Shown one piece after another: positions 1-4,805 of a stretch of 5,448 bases of DNA. Numbering within the stretch: the stretch's first letter is position 1; each line of letters begins with the position of its first letter. Made by a program: the position numbers and the translations under genes. The notes under the pieces were generated by a model. The model did no database searches. It had not been told where the DNA came from and was given only the letters and a program-made list of their open reading frames with translations. Origin of the DNA: Treponema sp. (lineage in GTDB: Bacteria > Spirochaetota > Spirochaetia > Treponematales > Breznakiellaceae); assembly GCA_031275515.1 (NCBI GenBank), contig JAISOQ010000079.1, forward strand, positions 1 through 5,448, written 5' to 3'.

Positions 1-81
1 TACCTTTCGGGCTGATTGCAGTTCGTGTTCTATCACCGGGAATTGGTCCCGGGTGATGTCCCTTGGATAGGTTGTTCTCAT
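1..81 (-). CDS. IS5-family transposase, N-terminal 27 residues only
   Basis: Reading leftward from ATG at 81, an open frame runs to the window edge and starts MRTTYPRDITRDQF. This matches the N-terminal pattern of IS5-family (DDE) transposases, TYPxDxTxxQFxxIxxxL, the small helical domain before the catalytic core. The DDE residues would lie outside the window. A good Shine-Dalgarno sequence (AGGAGAGG, about 88-99 on the plus-strand numbering) precedes the ATG. A second ATG at 86 is closed by a stop within three codons and is in another frame, so 81 is the start. Whether the full gene is intact cannot be seen. Confidence 0.72.
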   Translation of the reverse strand, partial: MRTTYPRDITRDQFPVIEHELQSARKV

Positions 82-112
82 ATCATTCCTGCCTCTCCTG
101 TTGTTTTATTTT

Positions 113-141
113 ATTATACTTCCGCTTGGAAATTTGGGAAA
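113..141 (-). promoter_or_regulatory. Probable promoter of the IS5-type transposase
   Basis: A perfect TATAAT lies at 118-113 on the minus strand, with a weak -35 candidate TTTCCC at 141-136 and a 17-bp spacer. Transcription would begin near 106, about 25 bases before the transposase ATG. The -10 is convincing; the -35 matches only three of six consensus bases. Confidence 0.4.
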
Positions 142-157
142 GATATTGAACAGGCTC

Positions 158-520
158 TAAGGGAATAAGTATTTGGAGGTAGTCCACAAAGCATGATAAA
201 AAAATGTCATTTCCAGTTAAGCCTTCAGGGGAAGAAGAAGACTGCCGTCATGGGGGAGGACAAAAAGGGGGACAACAAACGAAAGGGAAGATCCGGGCAG
301 AGATAAACACGAAGTTTCATAGGGTGATAACCAAGGATGGAGGGTTGATAGAGAGGATATTTGGGAAGGTCAAAGAGAATCCGGCGGCTGACGGTATGGT
401 ATGAACTTCCTGGGATTGATTTGGAGCGCTTTCCTTAAAATACTCCTTTGCTGACAGTGTCTGACCTCTCGCTTATAAAAATCTTTTAGCTGCTCCCGGT
501 CCAAGGCAGCCGCAGTTTTA
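158..520. other. Intergenic stretch with no supported gene
   Basis: This 363-bp stretch lies between the insertion sequence and the ABC transporter. The plus strand is rich in purines at 225-300. It offers two overlapping small frames: ATG 193 to stop 306 (37 aa, very Lys/Arg-rich, with GGAGGT at 175-180 but a long 12-base spacing) and ATG 204 to stop 404 (66 aa, no suitable ribosome-binding site). Neither resembles a family I know. On the minus strand an open frame (about 504 to 370, possible TTG start) reads DREQLKDFYKREV but has no ribosome-binding site. I see no tRNA, no convincing terminator and no repeat. It may be eroded remains left near the insertion sequence. Confidence 0.5.
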
Positions 521-1198
521 TCAGGCCCTGTAGGGCAAAAGATTCCCCGCGTCCATGGAATAGGTCCTATTCCCGTAATTCAGCGTATCAAGCTCATGGG
601 TAACAATGAGTACCGCCGTTCCTTCCTGGGCGATGCGGCTGAAAAGGCTCATGATTTCCGCCGTGGTCTGGGCGTCCAGATCGCCGGTGGGCTCATCGGC
701 AATGAGGAGCAGGGGATCGTTAATAAGGGAACGGGCAATGGCCGCCCGCCGCATTTCACCGCCTGACAGCTCTTTGGGATACGCGGCGGCAAGATGGCTT
801 ATCCCTACTTTTTCAAGCAGCAAAAAAGCCTTTCCTTCCACATCCCCCTCGCGGCTGAATAAGAACCAGGGAATACAAACATTGTCAAAAACAGTAAAGT
901 TTGAAAGGAGGCTTTGGCCCTGGGGAACATAACCGATTTTTTCATTTCGTAGAAACGAGAGGGCTTTATCCCGCAAATCGTAGATGTCCTGTCCGGCAAA
1001 GAAAACCGAGCCGGCTGTCGGGCGGAGCAGTCCTGCGCCCATATTAAGCAGCGTAGTTTTCCCGCTGCCCGAACGTCCGATGATACTGATAAAATCCCCT
1101 GGATCGACGGCAAGGCTCACACGGTTTACCGCGTTAAAAGTCCGTCCTCCCCGTTCGTATTCTTTGATAAGTCCCTGTAGTTCAAGCAGTCCCGTCAT
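521..1198 (-). CDS. ABC transporter ATP-binding protein, LolD/MacB type
   Basis: The 225-residue protein is the cytoplasmic motor of an ABC transporter and would hydrolyse ATP to drive the FtsX-like permease encoded just upstream. All nucleotide-binding elements are present: Walker A GRSGSGKT (41-48), Q-loop Gln93 in YVPQG, signature LSGGE (144-148), Walker B LLLIADEP (163-170) with catalytic Glu169, D-loop GDLD (172-175) and switch His201. Length and motif spacing fit the LolD/MacB/FtsE-like group, which acts in lipoprotein release, macrolide or peptide export, or cell-envelope processes. The ATG at 1198 overlaps the permease stop (ATGA), and the purine-rich 3' end of the permease gene (GGAGGGAGA) supplies its ribosome-binding site, so the two are translationally coupled. 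The substrate cannot be read from the sequence, so no symbol is given. Confidence 0.93.
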   Translation of the reverse strand: MTGLLELQGLIKEYERGGRTFNAVNRVSLAVDPGDFISIIGRSGSGKTTLLNMGAGLLRPTAGSVFFAGQDIYDLRDKALSFLRNEKIGYVPQGQSLLSNFTVFDNVCIPWFLFSREGDVEGKAFLLLEKVGISHLAAAYPKELSGGEMRRAAIARSLINDPLLLIADEPTGDLDAQTTAEIMSLFSRIAQEGTAVLIVTHELDTLNYGNRTYSMDAGNLLPYRA

Positions 1199-2415
1199 TC
1201 TCCCTCCCTCATGGTATAATAGGTTTCCGCCCTGCTGATTCGGAGCGCCGAATAGAGGGAAGCCAGGGGTCCCACAAGAGCGGCAAGGAACAGGCAGGAA
1301 AAGACCAGCAGCAGGATGTTGAAAAGCGGAGCGTCAAGGTAGGGCAGTTCAAGCCGTTCGCTGATTAGGGTGCTGAAAGGAAAAATAACCAGGCTTGCCA
1401 GAATAATACCCGCAATACCGCCGGCAAGGCCGGTAATGGCTGATTCGCTTAATACCATACCGATAAGTTTTTTCCGTGTGGCCCCGAGGATACGCAAAAC
1501 GGCGAATTCTTTTTTCCGCTCGTGAATGGAGCCTGAAAACACTGCCGCCAATACGATGACCGCTAAGGCCCAGAGCAGGATAGAAAAAAGGTGAATGTAA
1601 CCCACCAGTCCGCCAAGGGCCGCAGAGATACTGGAAAATATGCTTTGCGAAACAACGACATCCACGCCGGCGTTTTCCTGCCGTATGGTTTGGGCAAGCC
1701 GCGCCGGGGGTTCAGCAGGATCAATCTTTGCCAGGACCGCCGAAACAGCCCCTTGTTTCATCTCCCTTTCCTGTACCGCCAAAAAATCATGACCCTCCCC
1801 ACGGGCGCGGTCGATAAGAAGCCGCATGGTATTCATGGTCATAAAAATCGACGTGTCCAGCCCGCTTGCGCTTCTTGAAAGCCTGGCCGCTACCGGATAC
1901 TGATGCCCTAACAGTCTGATAGTGCCGTCGGTACGGAGGGCGATCCGGCTGCCTGCCACAAGCTGCCCGTCTTCCACAGAACCGCCATATTTTTCGGCCA
2001 TCCAGGGCTGTACAACAAAATCCGTTTCAGGGTCATAGGCAATAAGCTGTACCATTACGTCGCAGCAGCTCTCCGAAAGGGAGGTAAGAAAAAATTGAGG
2101 AGAGGCGCAGACTATGCCCTCCATCCGGGCTACTCTATCGACTATCGCATCATCAAAGTAAAAATAACCGGCGCCGCCGCGAAGCAGTATGGATTGAGCT
2201 TTTTCGGAAGCTCCTTCGGGAACCACCATCAGATCCGCCCCAAAACGCTTTGTCATCGCGGCTAACCCCTGCCGGAAATTTAAGGCAAGGATAGACCCGC
2301 CAAAAAGGGTAAAGGCCAGGATTGCCGCCACCACCACGAGACAGGCGGTACGAACGGGTTTTGCTTTCAGATTTTCCCAAGACAACGTTCGGGTATTCAA
2401 AATTCTTTTTTTCAC
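1195..2415 (-). CDS. ABC transporter permease, FtsX/MacB-like
   Basis: The 406-residue membrane protein has the four-helix layout of the FtsX/MacB/LolC family. One N-terminal helix (about 22-46) is followed by a large periplasmic domain of about 220 residues (MacB-PCD type). Three C-terminal helices then follow at about 268-295, 325-347 and 365-388. The segment after helix 2, ERKKEFAVLRILGATRKKL (299-317), is the family's typical cytoplasmic coupling region, which contacts the ATPase. The start is GTG at 2415, preceded by AAGGA five bases away. Two adjacent cysteines (117-118) lie in the periplasmic domain. It pairs with the ATPase downstream, with which it overlaps by four bases. No membrane-fusion or outer-membrane partner is present here, so export of an envelope component or lipoprotein is as likely as drug efflux. 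Confidence 0.9.
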   Translation of the reverse strand: MKKRILNTRTLSWENLKAKPVRTACLVVVAAILAFTLFGGSILALNFRQGLAAMTKRFGADLMVVPEGASEKAQSILLRGGAGYFYFDDAIVDRVARMEGIVCASPQFFLTSLSESCCDVMVQLIAYDPETDFVVQPWMAEKYGGSVEDGQLVAGSRIALRTDGTIRLLGHQYPVAARLSRSASGLDTSIFMTMNTMRLLIDRARGEGHDFLAVQEREMKQGAVSAVLAKIDPAEPPARLAQTIRQENAGVDVVVSQSIFSSISAALGGLVGYIHLFSILLWALAVIVLAAVFSGSIHERKKEFAVLRILGATRKKLIGMVLSESAITGLAGGIAGIILASLVIFPFSTLISERLELPYLDAPLFNILLLVFSCLFLAALVGPLASLYSALRISRAETYYTMREGE

Positions 2416-2451
2416 AATGGTCCTTCGTTCATTTTGTTAGTCACAATTAAC

Positions 2452-2476
2452 TACGGTTTTATACAAAATAACCGTA
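2452..2476. promoter_or_regulatory. Inverted repeat over the -10, possible repressor operator
   Basis: TACGGTT at 2452-2458 and AACCGTA at 2470-2476 form a perfect 7-bp inverted repeat with an 11-bp centre. It covers the predicted -10 and start site of the ABC transporter promoter, where dimeric repressors such as TetR-type regulators commonly bind. No regulator gene lies in the window. A role as a short mRNA hairpin is less likely, because most of it lies upstream of the expected transcript start. Confidence 0.4.
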
Positions 2477-2494
2477 AGGTAAAACATCTGTCAA
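2465..2494 (-). promoter_or_regulatory. Promoter of the ABC transporter operon
   Basis: A perfect -35 TTGACA (2494-2489) is followed after 18 bp by TATTTT (2470-2465), matching four of six -10 bases. The transcript would start near 2458, roughly 40 bases before the permease GTG. A second AT-rich hexamer, TATAAA, lies a few bases further downstream but is too far from TTGACA. Confidence 0.5.
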
Positions 2495-2592
2495 GATACG
2501 GCAGGGGTATAATCCGGGGCGGCGATATTTGCGTTTTGGTACAGAAGGAAATCTAAGCGGTATGCGGTTCTCCCGCGTTTAACTGCCTTCTT

Positions 2593-2892
2593 TCAATATT
2601 CGATCCCGAAGTTTTTGTAGGTTCCGGTGGGGGTATGCGGACTGTAATCCACGGCATCGACACGAGCGCCGGGAGGCCCATGCCGAAGCCATTGAAGAAA
2701 GACTTCCAGCTTTTCCCTGGGACCTTCGGCCCAGACTTCGACATCCCCTTCGGGAGTGTTGCGGACCCATCCGCGGATCCCCCGGAGTTGGGCCTCATGG
2801 AGACAGGTATACCGGAAGCCCACGCCCTGGACCCGGCCCTGTATCCGGGCAAAGAAAGCGGCGTACTCCGGGATGGAAGGGCGAAGGCTCAC
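2593..2892 (-). CDS. acyP: Acylphosphatase
   Basis: The 99-residue protein is a small cytoplasmic enzyme that hydrolyses acyl phosphates to a carboxylate and phosphate. It carries the family signature GRVQGVGFR (19-27), which forms the phosphate-binding loop with catalytic Arg27. The second motif, GWVRN (41-45), ends in catalytic Asn45, and the C-terminal YKNFGIEY resembles the usual final strand. The length is normal for the family (about 90-100). The start is GTG at 2892, overlapping the recX stop by four bases (GTGA), with AGGAGG about seven bases upstream inside recX. Expression is therefore probably coupled to recX. The gene's wide distribution makes its cellular role hard to infer; the enzyme family itself is clear. 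Confidence 0.93.
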   Translation of the reverse strand: MSLRPSIPEYAAFFARIQGRVQGVGFRYTCLHEAQLRGIRGWVRNTPEGDVEVWAEGPREKLEVFLQWLRHGPPGARVDAVDYSPHTPTGTYKNFGIEY

Positions 2893-3560
2893 AGGAGGCC
2901 CTCCTCATGGAAACGGTCGAGAATATCGGGAGAAAAACCCTCGTACCGGAGCGTTTGTTTCAAGCGGCCTTCACCGGCGGCACGGAAGCGGGGATCAGGG
3001 CGGCGGCGGTTCTTCTCCAGGTAAGAACGGAGGAGATCCGCTTCGGTCTCCCCGTCCAAGGCGGCGGATAGAGCCTCCTGGACGGTATCGCGGGGGATGC
3101 CCCGGCGGCGCAGGGATTCGGCGAGGGTACGGGGACTGATCCCGGAGGGCCGGGCAAGACGGGATTGTATCCAGCGGAAAGCGTACCGGCTATCGTCAAC
3201 AATACCTTCGGAAGAGAGGTTGGCGACTACGGCCCGGACGCAGGGGGCGGCATAACCGCGGCTTCCCAGTTTGCGGGCTATACCGAAGCTGTACTGTTCT
3301 GCCCGGGCAGTAAGACGCAAGGCGGCCCGTTCCGCCCGGTAACAAGCGGCGGCAAAACGGAGAGCTTCCGCTTCGAGAGAAGACAACTCCCTCTCGGGGA
3401 TATAAACCGTATCCATAGGGTATTCAGGGGATAAATAAACTGCTTTAAAAGAAAACAGGGAACCATCCGACAAAGTTATCCGAAAAACCGATGGATCAGC
3501 TTTTCGGAGAAATCCGTCTTCAACCGATCTTTCCACCGGTTTTAAAGAAACAACCGTCAT
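2889..3560 (-). CDS. recX: RecX family regulatory protein
   Basis: RecX proteins bind RecA filaments in the cytoplasm and limit recombination and SOS activity. From ATG 3560 the protein has 223 residues. A beta-rich N-terminal region (about 1-55) is followed by three-helix repeats typical of the family, around LRFAAACYRAERAALRLT (about 67-84), GIVDDSRYAFRW (119-130) with the conserved 'DD-R-A' pattern, and the GIPRDTVQEAL segment (154-164). A third repeat ends near EGFSPDILDRF (207-217). The frame can be extended to TTG 3572, but GGTGG is then only three bases away, whereas ATG 3560 has GGAG six bases upstream, so the ATG is preferred. The gene is visibly more GC-rich than rpsI. recA is not in the window. 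Confidence 0.87.
   Translation of the reverse strand: MTVVSLKPVERSVEDGFLRKADPSVFRITLSDGSLFSFKAVYLSPEYPMDTVYIPERELSSLEAEALRFAAACYRAERAALRLTARAEQYSFGIARKLGSRGYAAPCVRAVVANLSSEGIVDDSRYAFRWIQSRLARPSGISPRTLAESLRRRGIPRDTVQEALSAALDGETEADLLRSYLEKNRRRPDPRFRAAGEGRLKQTLRYEGFSPDILDRFHEEGLL
2893..2905 (-). promoter_or_regulatory. Hairpin covering the acyP ribosome-binding site
   Basis: In the mRNA the last codons of recX read AGGAGGGCCTCCT. AGGAG pairs perfectly with CTCCT around a three-base loop. The left arm is the Shine-Dalgarno sequence for the acyP GTG start at 2892. Ribosomes finishing recX would open the hairpin, which would explain coupling of the two genes. The pairing is seen in the sequence; the regulatory role is inferred. 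Confidence 0.4.
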
Positions 3561-3566
3561 AGACGG

Positions 3567-3570
3567 CTCC
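3567..3570 (-). promoter_or_regulatory. Ribosome-binding site that fixes the recX start
   Basis: GGAG lies six bases before ATG 3560. This favours that ATG over the TTG at 3572, which would overlap the site and has no properly spaced alternative. Confidence 0.5.
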
Positions 3571-3598
3571 AATTACCACCGCAAAGCCTGGAGGAAAC

Positions 3599-3627
3599 AG
3601 TATACCGGGCAAGCGCGGACGATTAAA
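3599..3627 (-). promoter_or_regulatory. Possible promoter of recX-acyP
   Basis: TATACT (3604-3599) lies 17 bp from TTTAAT (3627-3622), giving a good -10 with a mediocre -35. The transcript would start about 30 bases before the recX ATG. Read-through from rpsI is also possible because no clear terminator separates the two. Confidence 0.35.
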
Positions 3628-3660
3628 CAACCGCCGGCTTCATCAGTAAGGGCCAATGAA

Positions 3661-3700
3661 CTAACGTACTAACGTACTAACGTACTAACGTACTAACGTT
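3661..3700. repeat. Tandem 8-bp repeat, five copies (CTAACGTA)
   Basis: CTAACGTA is repeated four times exactly, with a fifth copy CTAACGTT. On the coding (minus) strand the unit is TACGTTAG. The array begins inside rpsI: the final arginine codon and the TAG stop are made from the first CGTTAG core, and the remaining four copies form the immediate 3' untranslated region. A change in copy number would not alter the S9 protein. The same core occurs in an opposite-strand array at 4728-4751. Confidence 0.9.
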
Positions 3701-4085
3701 TGGAGAACTGGAACCGCCTGCGGGCGCCCCTCTGGCCGTATTTCTTACGTTCCACCATTCGGGGGTCCCGGGTAAGGAACCCGTTACTTCTAAGGCTGAC
3801 ATAATTACCCTGATCCACCTGGCAGAGCGCCCGGGCCAAGCCGTGACGGCAAGCCCCGGCCTGACCATTGGAACCGCCGCCGTAGACGTTGATCAACACG
3901 TCGAATTTGTTTTCATTGGAGGTAACCACCAGGGGCTGGCGGACCATCATGGAATGTTCGGACTGGGGAAAATAATTACCCAATTCTTTGCCGTTAATGA
4001 CGATTTTTCCGCTTCCATCCCGAACATACACCCGGGCAACGGCGGTTTTTCTTCTTCCGGTCCCAATACCAAGATTCTTTATCAC
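3693..4085 (-). CDS. rpsI: 30S ribosomal protein S9
   Basis: The 130-residue protein is S9 of the small ribosomal subunit. Recognisable blocks are GTGRRKTAVARVYVRDGSGK (8-27), the GGGSNGQAGACRHGLARAL region (69-87), and the basic tail RDPRMVERKKYGQRG...FQFSKR (107-130), whose last Lys-Arg reaches the P-site tRNA in known ribosome structures. The length equals that of typical bacterial S9. The start is GTG at 4085, with GGGAG six bases upstream; the overlapping ATG at 4087 is closed at once by TGA. It follows rplM after a 22-base gap, the conserved bacterial order, and is cotranscribed with it. Its stop codon lies inside a tandem repeat array. Confidence 0.98.
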   Translation of the reverse strand: MIKNLGIGTGRRKTAVARVYVRDGSGKIVINGKELGNYFPQSEHSMMVRQPLVVTSNENKFDVLINVYGGGSNGQAGACRHGLARALCQVDQGNYVSLRSNGFLTRDPRMVERKKYGQRGARRRFQFSKR

Positions 4086-4107
4086 ATTATACTCCCTTAG
4101 CTCTCAA

Positions 4108-4536
4108 CTAAAACTCAATCGCCTGGGGGTTCTGCGCCCCGTGGGGATGCTCAGCGCCCGCATAGACCTTAACGTTCTTCAATAATTTCCGCCCCAGGGG
4201 TCCCTTGGGAAGCATTCCCTTGACCGCCAGTTCCAGAGGGGATGTAGGATGACGGGCGAGCAATTTCTCAAAGGAATAAGATTTGAGTCCCCCAACATAG
4301 CCGGTATGATGATGATACATCTTATCCCGGGCTTTTTGGCCCGTAACCGCAACCTTTTCCGCATTCACAACTACCACATAGTCCCCAACTTCCTGATGGG
4401 GTGCAAAGATCGCTTTTTCCTTCCCCCGGACTATTGCCGCCGCCTTAGCCGCTACCCGGCCCAAAGTCTTCCCTTCGGCATCAATCACAAACCATTTCCG
4501 CTCAACATCCGCGGGTTTAATGAACACAGTCTTCAT
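4108..4536 (-). CDS. rplM: 50S ribosomal protein L13
   Basis: The 142-residue protein is L13 of the large ribosomal subunit, an early assembly protein that binds 23S rRNA. It shows the family's conserved blocks in order: KWFVIDAEGKTLGRVAA (14-30), GDYVVVVNAEKVAVTG (51-66), YHHHTGYVGGLKS (74-86), LELAVKGMLPKGPLGR (101-116) and the C-terminal VYAGAEHPHGAQNPQ (124-138). The length matches the bacterial norm. The ATG at 4536 is preceded by GAAGG seven bases away. It is the first gene of the rplM-rpsI operon and has its own promoter about 35-65 bases upstream. Confidence 0.98.
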   Translation of the reverse strand: MKTVFIKPADVERKWFVIDAEGKTLGRVAAKAAAIVRGKEKAIFAPHQEVGDYVVVVNAEKVAVTGQKARDKMYHHHTGYVGGLKSYSFEKLLARHPTSPLELAVKGMLPKGPLGRKLLKNVKVYAGAEHPHGAQNPQAIEF

Positions 4537-4569
4537 TTTACAACCTTCTCAATAGAATACAGATGAAAC

Positions 4570-4602
4570 ACTATATTGTCATAAATCGGGAAAAAATGTC
4601 AA
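4570..4602 (-). promoter_or_regulatory. Promoter of rplM-rpsI
   Basis: A perfect -35 TTGACA lies at 4602-4597. The -10 is ambiguous: CAATAT (4578-4573) is 18 bp away but matches poorly, while TATAGT (4575-4570) matches five of six bases but is 21 bp away. Either choice gives a short leader of about 30 bases, with no room for a large structured regulatory leader. Confidence 0.5.
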
Positions 4603-4727
4603 TACCTCTGCCAGGGCAGGATAAACGCATAGAATTCACTAATTCCATACTGTATTAAGGAAAATGAATATCTTGAGGGGCTGCTTTTTCAATCCCCTTT
4701 CGCCTCCGGTTCAAAGTAATTTGCATG

Positions 4728-4751
4728 CGTTAGCCCGTTAGCCCGTTAGCC
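4728..4751. repeat. Tandem 8-bp repeat, three copies (CGTTAGCC)
   Basis: CGTTAGCC occurs three times without a mismatch, between the rplM promoter and the sugar permease gene. Its core CGTTAG equals that of the array next to rpsI, but on the opposite strand, with CC instead of TA as the two-base linker. The last copy runs into the stem-loop at 4749-4776. Confidence 0.85.
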
Positions 4752-4776
4752 TTGCCTCGGGGTCCCGGAGCAAGGC
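4749..4776. repeat. Inverted repeat (stem-loop) downstream of the sugar permease
   Basis: GCCTTGC at 4749-4755 is complementary to GCAAGGC at 4770-4776, and the inner bases (CGGGG/TCCCG) can extend the stem partly. It lies about 30 bases after the permease stop, where a terminator would be expected. On the minus strand no T-run follows (TAACGGGC), so a standard intrinsic terminator is unlikely. It may protect the mRNA 3' end or be part of the adjoining repeat. Confidence 0.5.
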
Positions 4777-4805
4777 AATGGGTTACCCAAACGAGAACGC
4801 CCAGA

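Larger units (their letters stand above)
1..157 (-). mobile_element. 5' end of an IS5-family insertion sequence (cut by window edge)
   Basis: The stretch carries the start of a transposase gene, its ribosome-binding site and a plausible promoter. On the minus strand it begins GAGCCTGTTC (157 to 148), which resembles the termini of IS5-group elements (IS1031/IS427 type). Directly outside it is TTA on the minus strand (158-160), consistent with the 3-bp TNA target duplication of that group. The other end lies outside the window, so neither the inverted repeat nor the duplication can be confirmed. The transposase identification is firmer than the exact boundary. Confidence 0.55.

Noticed and set aside
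204..404. 66-residue plus-strand open frame (MSFPVKPSGEEED...), whose end faintly resembles the group II intron reverse transcriptase start (VK-N-DGM)
   Set aside because: No ribosome-binding site at the proper distance, composition typical of untranslated purine-rich DNA, and the resemblance covers only a few residues with no intron RNA structure recognised nearby.
528..539. GCCCTACAGGGC palindrome at the ATPase gene end as a terminator
   Set aside because: The stem is only five base pairs, it lies within the last codons and is not followed by a T-run on the minus strand.
2635..3434. Several long plus-strand open frames across recX and acyP
   Set aside because: They mirror GC-rich codons of the two recognised minus-strand genes and show no family features of their own.
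3661..3700. CRISPR-like array
   Set aside because: The units are eight bases and directly adjacent with no spacers; this is a simple tandem repeat.
4537..4597. Structured L13 autoregulatory leader upstream of rplM
   Set aside because: The predicted transcript leader is only about 30 bases, too short for a known ribosomal-protein leader structure, and no conserved pairing is visible.
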